Translations under genes and position numbers: made by a program | Part shown: one piece after another, positions 38,401 through 53,400 of the stretch | Position numbering within the stretch: position 1 is the first letter of the stretch | Layout of the letters: the number at the start of each line of letters is the position of its first letter | Assembly: GCA_018697195.1 (NCBI GenBank) | Contig: JAGMWU010000067.1 | Span: 162,780-226,779, forward strand | DNA from: Certhia americana | Lineage: Eukaryota; Chordata; Aves; Passeriformes; Certhiidae | Direction: 5' to 3' | Length of the DNA: 64,000 nucleotides | Notes under the pieces: generated by a model | Databases searched by the model: none | What the model saw: only the letters and a program-made list of their open reading frames with translations | Told to the model about the DNA's origin: nothing

Positions 38401-41400
38401 CTTTCTTCTAATTAAATCTTGGGTTTTTTCTTTAAAAAAATGAAGAGAAAAAAAACCCAAACAGAACCACACAAAGCTCCTTCCTGCATGTGCCACAGCA
38501 TCAGAGTCAATACTTTCTCACAGAAGAGTTTAATTATCGTCATGAATCAGATTAAGCGACTGAAATCTAAAAGTGACATTCCTTTGGCAAGAATTATGAC
38601 CAAGAACTAACTGCATTCCCTCAGTCCCGCTGGCCTTATGTAGCGCACAGAGGATAATACGGGATCAGAGTAGCGATATCATTGCTAAGAGAAGAAGTAG
38701 GATTTCATTGTCACAGAAGCCCTTGGCTTCATGCTCACTACTATCAAGGACTAAGAAAACCAGAAAAGCCATTTAGACACTTCTTGAATCTGGTTGCAAC
38801 CACCTACATCTTTCCAGATGGTCAAGAAAACAACATCTGAAATAAGAAAACATTCAGAAATCTGCATTAACACTAGCTCCCCAATGTGGCTTGATTTTAC
38901 TGCAGAACGACTTTTCACAACTAGGTTACACAAATGTAATAAATTTACTTGGATTAGTAACTATCCCCCTACATAAAGACCTACTAACACCTGAACAGAG
39001 TTTATGAACACACATTTTCAAGAAAATGGTCATATACATAAAAATTGACACAAAAACACTAGATCATTTACTAACCATCTATTAACAAGATGCCAGCATC
39101 TGTAGAAACCAGCAAGGACTGGCCCCAAGAATCTGCACAGACAACCTCATGAGGAAAATTACTGCAGAAAGACTGAGATTCCCAAGGCTATGAAGTAACA
39201 TAAGGGATACATATTAAGTACACTAAAAAATACAGATCATACAGACACAGAACGTGATGGACAATGGCAATAACATGTAAATGCTTTTGGCAGGATACAC
39301 TTCCAAACACTATATTGTTGGAATTTGAAATATCAAAATTGAATTAATTTTCTTGCAGAGGACTTTCTGCAAGATAAGTCTCTTTCAATACTGGTTTGGA
39401 GACTAGTAAGTGAAAGACACATACCTGAAATGCTAGAATTAAAACACATGCAGCTGAAACTCAGTGCAACCCTCACACAATAATTCTTTTCATTTAAAAA
39501 CCCCAAACCTATATGCTTAAAACATATGTACCACTATGGATAAACACTTTGCTTACATTTTATGGTTCAGTTTGTGATGTTTAGTGACTAGCACATGGTA
39601 CTGTTAAAACTGCCTTTCTGTCAAACCGTTCTTCCATCCTGTGTTCTGTGTACTTACCTCCCAGACCCTGCCCCTCCTCTCCCAATTTATATATTAGTTG
39701 GAATCTCTGAAATTCTAGAAGCACTTCTGAAGCTTCTTTATATAAAGCACATGCAGAAGAGTGCAACTGTCATATTTCACTCCCTAATGACTTCAAACAA
39801 AATCCAGTGTTACAGGAACTGAAAACACAACTAAATTTTGTTTTAAACGTGCTGAAATTAAAATAAAAGATGGTTGCATATGGAAGATGTCACTTTCATT
39901 GAATTTTCTCAGGTATAAAAATATCCACACACTTGCTTTGACTTGAGAAGTGCTTCTGCCCCCAAGCTCATCCTTTATTAGTCTAACAGTGAGTGCAGAA
40001 TCACCTTCACACTGTACCTTTCATTTTTTCTGCTGCAGCATCTAATTACAGAAGTAAATAAATAGATACTCTCTCAGATAATTTCACTCACCTCCTTTCT
40101 ACAAAAGCTTGCAGTTGCCAAGTTAGCTGTGGTATCCCCTTTCACAGTGGTTTTCAATTTCAATGCCTAATACAAACAGATGTTTTATTTAAACTGAGTT
40201 TTTGTGAGCAATACCCAAACTAATGACTAAAAAACTGTCAACTGCCTATAACTAAAGGGGAAATACATTCCTAGTGGCAAGAATGTTTGAGTTACTTGGG
40301 AGGTATCTTGAAATATGGTCAAGCCTACAGCTGATAACTTAGATGATCTTCTAGGGAAGGGAAATAGTTAAAGGTTAAAAGGACCTCCAAGAAAAATAGT
40401 AACAGGTATATACAAATCTATAACCCATAAATTAGATTTCCCTTTAATGAAGGCCACATTGAGGATAGAAGTCTCGTTTAACAAATGGTTCCCAATGAGA
40501 TTTGTTACATGAATGTCTTATCAGCATTTAACCTGTGGGAGGTGGAAGGGGTGTAAGTCTACAGGTTTCCATACTTTCAATAAGCATGCTTTTCTTGGTT
40601 TTCTTTATTTCTTTACAGTAAACATAGGAATAAATCATCAGTAATATTCTGTCTGAATATTACACATTCAGCTTTCTTTTTCTTCCAATGCCTGCCTAAA
40701 GTGACTAGTTCTTTCAAGGTGACCGGGGAAAGGACAGCAAAAGCACAGTGGAGATTTTGCAGCTCTGCACATGCAAGCTTCAACAGCCCTGAGATTTTAT
40801 GAACCAGATCTAAACTGCCTAGCTCCATTCTCTACCTTTAACCACATATAGAACTTGTCAGACTCTTCTAATTTTTAACTTACTAAAATTAAAAAAAAGG
40901 GAGAGAAGAGAATTGAGTTTTGTTGGTAGTGGTTTTTGGGGTTTTTTTTTTTGGTTGGTTGGGTTCATTTTTGTTTTGTGAAGAAACATTGCTTTTGCTT
41001 GGTTGGGTTTTGGCTTTTTGTTTGTTTGGGATTTTGTTTGGGTTTTTTTGGTTTGACTTTGTTTTTTGCTCTGTTAACTCCTGCTGAGTTAAAAGAAGTA
41101 TTCTTATGATAAGCTGCGGATCCATGAGACTAGTCTGGATCATGAAACAAGTGAGAAAGGACAGGGGAACTGATGAGCATAGGCACTGTTGGCTTTTTTT
41201 GCTGCAATTAACTGTCAGATTAAAGCAGACTAATCTAAATCATCAGGAGGTTGTACTTCTTAAGAAATCAAAAGGTTTATAAGCCCATAGAAGACTGCAG
41301 TCAGCATTTGGTATGTTCAAAGATGCGTGGCAAATTCTGATTTAATAGAAAGACTGTCAAAATTTCTTCCTGATGAAAGTGTAAGCATTTTCTAAGAAAT

Positions 41401-44400
41401 TAAATCTTAAAAAGATACACAGGAACTCCACGAAAAATTATGTTTTTCCAAAGCACAGAAATAGGCACAGCCCTCTTCTGCTTAGAGAAAGCATCTGCTG
41501 CATGAAACAGGGAAAGACCTTTCAGGTTTGATCCCAAGGTACAATTTTTTACAACCTTCATTTAACTCATGTACAATATACATACTTGTAAATGTATACC
41601 TCAGGCATTACAGATAAATACTTCTATTCACTGTTTTAATGTCACTTAAAATAATGCAATACTACAAAACTATTTCACAAAACTGCATTAAATCCCAACA
41701 TAACTGCAAGCTAATCAAACAACAGGAGCGACACAGTCTTTGTAAACATCGCTGCATACCTTCTAAACTGATCCTACCTGACCAAGCCGAACAAACTCTG
41801 CTTGTCGAGCTTCCTCTTTTTTCCGTGATGATTTTGGGGATTCTGGTAACACATCACTGAAGGATCTTCTATTAAGCATGTTCTAAAACAGAAAATGTTT
41901 CTTTCTAACTGCATAGCTTCTCCAAGAGAAACTGCAACTCTTCCAATCCTTAAATGCTTTACCTTACAGCTTGTCATAGTTTGCTGCTGTCATCATACCA
42001 CATGAATATATGACAAGATATAGATGAAAAAGAAAAGTTTAAGCAGATCTATATAGATAAAACAAATAAACATTGGAGGAAAAAACATCACCTCCTTAGT
42101 TTTAGAAGTACCAAACTTATTTTTAGTTAGATAAGAATCACCTTAGGAGTAAGTCTTCATCATCTAAAATAAAGTTACCTCATAGCCATCCAGGGGTAAA
42201 AAGTCATCCGAATTTACGCATAATGGAACAAATGCAGATTTATGGTGAGGAGACTAATGCCTGTATTTGCAGTATCTAAATTCCCTATTCCCTTGCCTCA
42301 GGTAAGCTTACACAAAGTATGACATTGTTATGCTTCTCCTCACACCTGGTGAAGAGTTCTGTCCAGAAAGGACTGTCTGTCAGCTTTCATATAACTGTAA
42401 AGCAAGTTATACAATAGTCGGTATTTAGCTTAGTCATATTGCAATTCAGTACTCATTAGGATTACAGTCCTTTGAAGTAACAGAACATTCAAGCTACTAG
42501 TTAGAACAGGACAGCACATGTGAGGGATGCAGAAACTTCTGACTTACATTTCCCTTGTGTAGGTCAGGCATCATGTCTTGGTACAAAGAGCGAATCAGCA
42601 TGTCTAGAGTGCGCTGACGTTTCTGAGAAAATGTTGGTGTTTCCAAGGTGGCTTTTTCACCATTTATTACTAAAAGATTATGGAAAAAAAGATGTATTAC
42701 AGAAATGCACTTCAGCAATTTCTACTGACTCTAGTTTGTCTCTGTACCAAAACACCTGCTCTGCCCTTATTAATTTAGAATTGCCTCAGTTTTGCCTTTT
42801 TTAAGTGAGTAACTCCCCCTTAAGTTAAAGGAGGAAAATTAGTAATAGAATTCCACAAGGCATCAGAATAAATACCTAACTAATCATAAAACTAAAGACA
42901 AGCTACCAGTCAATTTAAGTACTAAACAATTTAAACAGACAAAATAAGCTATCAAACTCCTTTCAGGTAAGCGTCTAATTGTAATCAGCATGACCAGTTT
43001 TCAAAGACTTCTTTATTGTTGATTTAGAAGGGCAAATGCGGGTCAATGAAAACCGGAACTGAATGATTACAGAATTAAAAAGTTTTGCATAGATGTCCTT
43101 CAGCACCTTTAAGAATACGTTCAGAAAAGCTGCTGAACTTTTTTCAGATTTTCAGAGCTACTAAATTAACACCTTCTATAACTAAATAATGAACAGCATT
43201 ATAAATTTTTTCAGATCTCCAAAGCACATTACAAAAGTGCAAAGTTAAATATGGCTGCCCATTCTGCAAATGCAAAAGTCAGCCTCTGTCTAGTAGCCAG
43301 AGAAGAATTTTTTTTGTTAATCTGACTGTAACAGTTTGATGGAACTGACATCCCACCTATGCTAAAGATTTGAAAAAAATAATTGTATTCAGATCAGCAC
43401 AATACACAAGAAAATGTGTACACATTTTAAGCACCAGGAATTTTAATATATTAGAAAAATGATACGAAGAGCGAAGCAGAAGAAAAACTGACTTACATTT
43501 CACCAACACAAAATCCCTGAATTCCTGGTGATTTGTAAACACAGGTGGGGATGGAAGAGGAGGCCCAAAGAGAGGAACACTTTCTTCTGAAAATATTTTC
43601 AGCCTATTGAAAGTACAAATCTTTATCTATATTGGAACCTACCTCTTTTATAGACACTATTCAGAATCAAAGAAAAAAAAAATGGAAATTTAACTGGGTA
43701 TATCTTATGTACGACTTTCAAAGGGTCTAATAAAACAAGATTCACTTGGAATAACTCAACAGAGCAAAATTATGTTTCCTTTACACAAACTAACACTGGG
43801 ACACAGAATTCAAACAGAACTTTGCAGTTCTACTCATGCAGCAATAGTTTTAGTGGCACTAGCAAAATACAGACCTGTCCAAAAATGCTGTAAAAGAACA
43901 GGTCTTCACCTACAAAATATGATCTCCTTAGAGATTTCCACTTTACCTATGCATTCATCACACGCATGAAATTTGATTCTTTCAAAGTAACGATGGCTTA
44001 CAACATATGAATCTGTAGCTCAGGAACAGCAAATTCATTTTCACTGAGGAAGACAGACTGCTGAAAAGCAGAAGCTATGAGGATAATTAATTTAAACATA
44101 TTTGCATGAGGAAGCTCACAAGATCTTGAAGCAAAATAGAACTACTCCTCTGCTTAACTTCACTACAGACATTCTCCAAAAGAAACCACAGTTATAAATA
44201 GGAGGCAGGGGAAAAATCTCCACATACACAAACAGAAGTATCATTCTTCCCTGCAGTTAGATTTAATGGCACGCTGGAGAAACAGTCATACGTAAAATTC
44301 TAGTACATTTTCAGTACCTAACATTCAACTGTACAAGTACTCTACTAAAATCCCTAAAAATGAACTCTTTTGCTCAGCTACAGCCAAACTGCGATTTGTA

Positions 44401-47400
44401 TGGAGTCACAGTCTGTGGCTATCACGACATCACATGCATTAATTAACATGCATCATCCATGCAGTTTAATATGTCATTGATCTCAGCAGGTCTGAAAGTT
44501 CCGAGCATATCTTTCATCATTTTTTATACTTAATCTAAAACCAGTTTTGGGTTTCCCCCTTAGCTTATGCCTGCCCCAGAATTTACTTTTTCTGTTGGCT
44601 AGAAACATGCTACTTATAGCCAGTTTAGTGACATCTGCATGCAGGTCCATATCCCTCTTCGGTTACTAAAGCTCATTTGGCTTCCTGGCATACAGACAGA
44701 TGGACCTGTCTGTATGCCAGAAAGTTTTCCCGTTGCCAAAATGTTTTCCCATTTTCTCTAAACCATCAGTAATTCCTTACGAAACTATTTGTTACAATCA
44801 GCACCTACCTGTAGCTATCATTCTGTTTATTATATCTCACTAAAGCAAAAATATCTGCCATGCAGTTAAGGAAGTTAATCCAGTTCTAAGAAAGTTCACA
44901 TGTATTTTAATATACTTTTATTTTCCTGCAGTACATTGCAGATATAATAAAGGAAAAATAATCAAGTCAATGTAAATATATAAATTATTCTAGACTACAC
45001 AGATTTTACTGTTTAGAAAGAAGGTCCTATACAAAAACTCTATTATTACTCTATTATTTGATCAACAGTTTTAAAAATCAAGCTAATACCACAGACACAG
45101 CATAAAACATACTATAGAAGTTTGGTTTATTTGTATTTGATGTATTTGTGATTAAAAATTCTTTTAGTTGATAAAGCAGTACTGATAGGAAACTTTATTT
45201 ATACCAAGCTTCCACTGAAGATTCCAACGAAATTATTTAGCTAACAGAATTATAAGAAAATTGAGAGAATAATTTAAAGTGCAAGTTATACTAAGAGTAA
45301 TGCTCTATTGAAGAGGTACCTTGATGTGGTAAACAATTCTTCTTATTATTTAGGTTCCTTTGATATATAAAGATCTTTATTATTTTTTCAATCGTTATTT
45401 ATTTTTCACCCCTAGCAACTGGGTTCTAAGAATATTTAGTCTGCCTAAAAACTAGGTCTAGAAAGCTTAAGCTTTGTGATAACTTTTTAAAACTCAGCAA
45501 CAGAATACAGATAGAAATTAATTTTCTTATTTTTATCCATTTTTCCTCATTCCATTCCATCTAGTCTAAAAGATGCCAGGTTGGGATCTACAGATTACTA
45601 CTACTGTGACACCACGATAATTCCAAGAGATTAGCTGCTGGTTCTTGGAATCATATAGTCTTCAAAATGTTTTCAATCATAAGTCTGAAAAACACAGGCT
45701 GTTAAAAAACTGGAGAATATATGGTTAATAGTCTGAAAATTTTGAGAAATACTAAATATCAAAAATACATAAAGACTTAAAATAAAACAGCACCTAAACA
45801 TTGAAAGGCAATATTGAGTCAAATGCCAAAATTTAATGCCAAAATAATGTATATAACTAAGAGGAATAGATCTATGATTTTTTTTTTACAGGTATAAAAT
45901 TAAATTTGTGAAATGATACAAATAAATGCTTTAATGCTTTCAATAAAAACATGATTTAAAACTCACATTCTTGCTTCTACCCTATCTTCTAAAGGATTTA
46001 ACAAATACAAATCATCAAACAAATGTTTGATGTTGCAGACTTGGAAACTCCCAGTCAAGCAGCTGAAGGTGAAGAACACAAGAATTCCACTGTCTTTGTA
46101 AAATACTTTTCACTTCCATAAAAAAGCATGCAGGGAGGACTTAGGGCAAAATTAAAATTATATCGATCTTAGAAAAAACAATCATTATAAAATGTCAGGA
46201 AAAAGATACGTGTAAAATGAGAGCGAATCATGGATGGCTTGAATGCTGGAGAAGACTCTTCACCTTCCTGAAATATGATAGTGACAATGTCATTTCCAAT
46301 ATGTCGCTTCCTTTCTACCTGGAAAAAAAAAAGGAAAAGGAAAAAAGGAAAAAAAAAAAAAAAAAAAGAAGATAGACACAGTGACTTACAAGACATAAAT
46401 AAGGATCTTAACAATTCTGTGAAAGAATAAAACAACATTCCTGAACTGCAAACAGAAAAATTACAGTTAGTATAACTGAGGGCAATATAAGATCATTACT
46501 TAACTATAAGCAAGTAAACCTAGCAACAACATGGCACACACAACACCACAGGTTCTACAAGAACAGCTATTGCATGTGTTTAGAAAAGCACTCGAAGTTC
46601 CCATAATTAATATTCCCAAATCAGGCAAGGAACCTGTAGCATTCCAAAAAAGCAAATCTGTTGCTTGAAATAAAAGGACAAAAAACTCTGGGGGCAGAGT
46701 CATTCTTTTTAAAAAAAAAAATAGCCTATGATTCCTTCTGTGATCTTGTCATCAGTCCAAGCATAAAGCATGAGAAAACTGATATAGAAACAGAAAAAGT
46801 ACATATTAATTATATCATTTAACTATATTACTGTAAGAATGCATAATACATAATAAACCAAGTAATTTAGGTAAATCATTATGGATGTATGATGTATAGT
46901 AAACACATATGCCTATAAAGCATTTTTTTCATCATGAATACAAAGAAAGGCTTGCGCAACGAATGACAGCACATTTGAACAAGGCCCCGCTTAGTTAATC
47001 CATGAGAGTGTGACAGCACTTCTTTATGGCTACCAACATTAGCATGCTCACTCAGGCAATTTCTTTCAAGCTACACTAATCACTACTCAAGCAGGAATTA
47101 TGTGGTACACATGTGAATACTCCTGCAATTCACACACAAGGCTAATTTCCAGTTTTCCTAAAATCCTTGAGGCAATAATTATAGCAGTGAAGCTCTTCAA
47201 GTCATCTCAACACCACACTTAATCACTGGCCAGTGAACCAATTTAGATCTTCTCCACAAGCATCTTTTGTACCTTAATGGAGACCATACGACGCATTATT
47301 TCTAGCAAACATCATGAAATTTTTAGCATTAGGTAGAATACTGAGGGAAAAGGTGCAAAAGTCTCAAGGCTTACATTCCTAAAATATGAACAGACAAGAA

Positions 47401-50400
47401 ATCCTTTATTTCTTAGAAAGTTTTGGACTTTGTGATTTAACAGATAAAGAGGGAAATAAAAAAGAAAGAGAACAATGTACCTGCTGCTTGTTCTCTCTAG
47501 AATACGGTAGCATGGTTGAAACATGGAACATAATTTCATGCCCTTGAAAAACTGTATAGATGGAATGGGTTCCTGTTGTATTATCTGCAAGGGAAAAAAA
47601 CACTTTAAGGAGGAGCATGTCCTCTAAGTTTTCTGAAGACAGAAAGGGTTCTTTCTACCACTTTCTACCAAATCTTCTTTAGTTATCCTTTTTTGTCTGG
47701 TCCATTTTAGAAAAAGTCCACACTGCACGTTTCATGTGAGTGCAAACACAAGTTTGTAACTAATCTGCATATTCACACTTAAAACCTACAACATCTTTCA
47801 CCTACTCTCCTGAAATCACACAGGTCTTCAGGCCACAACAACCCACTATCATGCAGCAAGTAACATGTCAGGTCATTGTTCACCTTATTCCAACTTAAAA
47901 TGAAACTGTTTGCAATGTCATAACTGCATTCCATACCAGTGACTTAAGCTGACCTGACTCTTTCCTGGTGAAGCAGAGCATTTGGTACACATACAAGGAA
48001 GTCCATTTTGGGACTGTTTCACAACTACAATATATACAATATGCAATAAGAAGAAACATTTAGAATGCAGCTCCACCCCCCCTTTATTGCTTCAGATGAG
48101 TTCTTACTTTTAGTATCCAGTCCTCCTCTGTAGCCTGACCAGCCTTTCAAAGTAATTGTGTCACCCAAGAGATGCAAAAATTGTTGAAAGCTTTCACTTC
48201 CAGTTTCTACATGTGGGAGGGAGAAAAAAAAGTGCACATGTAGTAATAGAACACATCTTAAAAATAACCAAACTAAGGAAATGGGTCCTGCTACCAGGAC
48301 ACAACTTTCAGCTCAATTAGTTTCCTTTCATGTCTTCCAAAGGCCTACTGCTTTTCCAGAAACAGCATTCCAACCTTGCAGAATAGGCATCATTACGTGA
48401 CATTAAACAGTGACATTAAACAGTGACCTCTTTTACTAACACCAATGTTGATCAAGTGCATAGAAGAATGCAATTGTGCTGTAAAAGAGTCAAAGAACTA
48501 CAAGTAGTGAGTTAACGAGTCACCTCCTTCAACTGCTTCTTTCTAGAAGAGAGATTTCACTGTCTTTCAGGCCGTAACAGTAGGCTTCCTACAGCAACTT
48601 CTTATAGAATTAGAAGGCCCTATGCTACAATATTTCACACAACACATGAAACCCAACAAAAAACCGTTCATACAACCATTACCTCCTGCTTTTCTGCCAC
48701 CTGTTGGCACTATCTTCCTTTTAACTGAGATGAATAAAACAATTAAGGAGAAGGTGAAAAACTCACCATTACTGAACATTTCATCATCTGTAAGCTGACC
48801 ATCCTTAGCATAAAGGACTCCAAATTTAAAATTCACAGATCCCTGAGAAATGAAACCAAATTATTATATGATAAACGGACAATCAAACAGAAGACCTAAA
48901 AGTTTGTTTCCTCTAAGCACTTCTATATATGTTTCTTTGTATACAACCTACACATCAGAACATACACTTTATACCATCTCCTAATAAATAATAGATTAAT
49001 AATTCTGTGCTGTACTATAAAAGTTTAAAGGTAATTTAAGTTGGCGATCTATTATTATGAGATGTTAAGTTGGTTCTTAAAGTTATTTTTCACGTCATGT
49101 CAAAATACACAGCTGTGTTCACTGGACAGGTTTATGAGCTAGAAGTTGTAAGTCTATGCTTACCTCTTGCTCTTCAAGAACCAATAAATCCTGTAAACAG
49201 AAACAGCATCTTTAGCACACTCATATTAAAAGATTCTACAAGGATGGTAGTTGTATTTGTATTTTTAAGTTTTGACTTGAGATGGCCAGTTCAATGGAGA
49301 AAGACAGTTTAAGTAGTATTATGTATAATCATTATTAGCCACTACTGAAGAAATAAACTAGTATTTTTACTTAATTACTTATATTTCCAGAAAATAAAGA
49401 AAAAGAACAAAACAGAAGAAGTCACTTCCTAACCTTTTGTATCTCAGGATGAAAAATTTCCCTTGGGCTCTTCTCAAATTTATCAAGACTCATAGCACTG
49501 AAATGCAAATGAAATAGTGCTTTATAGCAGGGCAAGTATACATTTCAACACTGAACCGTCAACTGATTGCAGTTACAACCAGTTGCAAAACGAATTGTTC
49601 AAAGAGCCTCTGTTAAACAGAATGCTTAGTGGAACTGCCATTTCTTTGCCAAAATACTAACTTCCAGAACTTCCTAAACTTCTTTTGTATTTTAAAAACA
49701 GAAATTAGTAAGACCATGTGTGAAGATCAGGTTTAAATTAATTTACTTATAAAGCACAGAGCTCTACATTCAGCCTTTACTTTGGCTTTAAAAATAATCA
49801 CCGTAAGCGTTTTAGGAGGGCTCAATAACCTATTCTATTTTTTAAGTTCTCTCTCTTAAGTAATTCAAGGCAAGTCAAACGAAAAATGAGAAGTTCAGCA
49901 TCAAATTCACACAACACTGATTCACAGGCAGAACAGAAAAGGCAGTCACATAAAAACCAAGATCAACTGCCTCAATAAACAGAAATATCTAATTCATTGC
50001 ATTTTTTTTCTTAACTCATACTTCTGCATTTATTATTGTTTTTATGCCCCTTTTTCCCTCCCCCAAGCATTATAGAACAGTGCAGCATGTCACAGAGTGC
50101 CAAATGCAATCTGTCTGGGGTACAGCGAACTAACAAAGAGGTAAAATCTTTCCACTGTTGCTTATGTTAGATCACAGTGCAGAGATGATGTTCTTTAGTT
50201 TCTTTTAAAAGATACTAAAGCATTCCAAAGAATTTAGAAAAACACCATGTGATGAGATTGTAAAAACTGCAGATTAAATTTGAATGAATGCTTTGAAAAC
50301 CAGTGCTCTGACATTTCAGCTGATTAAATTGTTCAATGAAATAGAAGCAGTGTTAGGTTTGCCCATTTTATATTCTCTTCTTTATATTGTAGAAGAGAGG

Positions 50401-53400
50401 CAGGGCAGAGTACAAGCATGCTCATACAAATTCTAGCTGAGAGGAGGAATTTTCTTGGCTTCACTGTGCATAATACACCCGCAGTGAGACCCAGATGAAG
50501 ACAATCAGCTGAAGAAATAATTCTTGGCATCTTGACTGCTTACTTCTTCCTTCTAGGGCCACATAATAACCACCAGTGAAAACCTGCTACTCCTTAGCTC
50601 ATTTTATTGTTTACTTTTAAAAGATATTTCTTCTCCATCACTGCAGTTCCACTTAGTACCTGGTCTCCAATTAACTTGAAAATTGTCCCTCTGCTGAAGA
50701 AAAAGTGCTAAGAATTTCTCTTTATTATAAGTTTCCACTTCGCCTGTTCAAGAACAGGCTTTAAAACCACTTCTTGCTGCCTTCAATGATTAAGGCTTGC
50801 AAAACTGTTTTTCATGGTTTTTATAGATTTATCATGAAAACCACGGAACACAAGCTCTGAATTACAGGCAAATATCTAAACTGAAAACTTATTTGTAAAT
50901 ACATACCTTAATATAGATTTCACTGATAACGTTTTTGTGGGACTGTAAGGGAGACATATTTTTTGAGTACCCTGTAAAAAAGAAAAGCTAGGATATATTA
51001 CAGGACACACCAACTTTTTCTGCATATTCAAACAGGAATGTTAATAAAAACAAGTAAGTTAAAAAAAAAAAAAAAGAAGAAAACCAAAGTAATTTTACTT
51101 AGCTATATCTACTGCTGATTAGAAAATGGTCATGGGCATTGCAAAGGGAAAAAAAAAAAAAACAAACCACGCACGTCTACAGGAGAGTTTTAAAACAACT
51201 ACTTGGATAAAAGACTCATGGAACATTAAGCGGAAAAGAGTGAAACCAATATCAGATCTGCCTATTTTCCTACCACTGTACAAGAAAATCCTAAAAGCAG
51301 TATGAAGTCACTGCCTAAACTGATCATAGGACACAATCAAGAACAATTTAGGCATCATTTCTAAAAAAAAGCAGTTGTTAGAACAATTAGAAAATATTTG
51401 ACATTACAGATTTCTGTCAAAAAGCTCAGTAAAATGGTATCTGCAAATTTAGTTTAGTTTTATCTACTATGGTAGAATTTCATGGTTTTATTACATAAAA
51501 TGAAAATATGTAATAAATACTGGAATTCAGGAGAAAGATGAAAAAGCATATGATAAACATATCCAAAACAAAGAAACAAAAGTCAGAACAGCAGTTAAGT
51601 ATATGTTTCTTACTGTTTTTCTCCAAAGTATTGAATGGTATTGAGGAATGCGCTGATTATTTTGGTCAGACAGTACAACAGACAGAAAGAAAGGGTTCTT
51701 CTCTGCATCTGTACCTATATAATTCTGATGAACTGTTGGGACAAAACCAAGCAGCACTATCAACCATAAGGAAGACACACCCACCCACTCGTGTGCAGAA
51801 TCAGAGAGACGCCTGTAAATCCATGCATTCATATGTAAAATTATACAATTGTCTGCATCCTTACTACTACTTAGAACTAAATAAGTACATCCTTATATAC
51901 AGATGTGTAAAAACACCATCCCAAGAGATAGGTACAGCTTTCAAAGCCAAGAAGGATTTCAAAACATCCGTCATTGGTAGCAGGGGTTTCACTCCTCACA
52001 GACACCCATCCTCTGTTTTCAGGTTAAAAACACGCAAGACAAGGACTCGTTTCATGTACAGGACAGAAAATTTTTTAATACCAAACTAACACCATACCTT
52101 TTTCTGTATTGAAATAATAACAATCCAAAACTACATTACATTTTCATTGGTCCAAATTCCAATCCATCTGCAAAAAAATAATTACCTTTCCCTAAAAAAT
52201 ACTTGAAGTACCATCTTGTATGATACTCTGGGTTTTCCAAATGCACATCCGTTCTGTGCCACGTACCCGGAGTATAGTCTGCATTCTGAAATAGAATTGG
52301 GAGACTGTTACATTAAATGCCACGTGAAAAAAAGAGGACAAAATATAGGCAAAAGCAAATAAAGACTGGCTGATTCACCTGAAATTTTAGCTGTACACTG
52401 CTTTTTAAAAAGCAAGGCTTTTTCTGAAGTCAGTTGGTGTGTAGCTGAAGTTAAAATTTCTCCCTTTCATTTACCCCTTTTTTCTAACTTCTCTCTTAGT
52501 AGGTAAGTCTTGTCCTACTGTACTACTCTTATGGGTAATGTCTTAAAACATCAGTGAAAAGAAGGTCTTTCAATGTGGAATTTGAAGACAAACACTTCTA
52601 AAACTTAAACAGATTAATGCCTTCATGTTTCATTTTCTCAGCTCTTTCCAAATTAATCCTCAAAGCCTCCTTGATCGACCAAAGCTTGCTTTGAAGCTTT
52701 TCAACGCTGTTTCTCAAATTAAGGTAAGCTCCCAAGCATCCCTCAAGTCCTTTCCCACTATGAATTAACATGCAAAGAAAAAGCCATTCTCCATACACAT
52801 TCACCACATGGCTGTTAATCACCCTCTATACGCATCTTTCCACGATACGAGATTGGCTTTTGGATGAAACCGAGATAAAAACGACAGAGGACAAAACACA
52901 ACCCGTCCTCCCGAAAGAATCAATGCAGAATAGTTAGACTGCTTTCAACTCCGCAGCCCGTGCTGATGCAAACAGATGATCGGTAACAGTTTGCTGTTAC
53001 TACTAGTTCAATACACACTTTACCAAGGTCTTATAAATATTTCTAGAATATGAGGTCTTCTTTCTTTCAATATTAAGATCGTATTTAGAGGTGAAAAGTT
53101 TTGCAAAGGAAGATAAAAAATGAAGGTAAGTGGAAACCTAAGAAAACTGGAGTAGTTGCAGGGACATACTGCGAGTTATCAGCAAGAAAGATGAAGGGAA
53201 TGACTCTGATGCTTCACTCAGCTTCTCTCTTATTTAAAGATAAGCACAGCTGCCAAAAGGTAGCTAAGGGTCAAAAAAATGAAGTTAAACCTCATCATGG
53301 CAAGGAGCAAACTTTAAAGCACAGAGGTCAGCTTGAACATCACAGTACCAACAGGCCAGCATATATACAGAGCAATGAACTAGAGACTGAAGTATCATTC

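Noticed and set aside
40889..41143. Minus-strand Lys/Asn/Gln/Pro-rich 84-codon frame
   Set aside because: It is the translation of an intronic T/G low-complexity tract inside GARNL3.
44685..44720. The intronic hairpin as a microRNA precursor
   Set aside because: The stem of 15 bp is too short for a Drosha-processed precursor, and the flanks do not extend the pairing.
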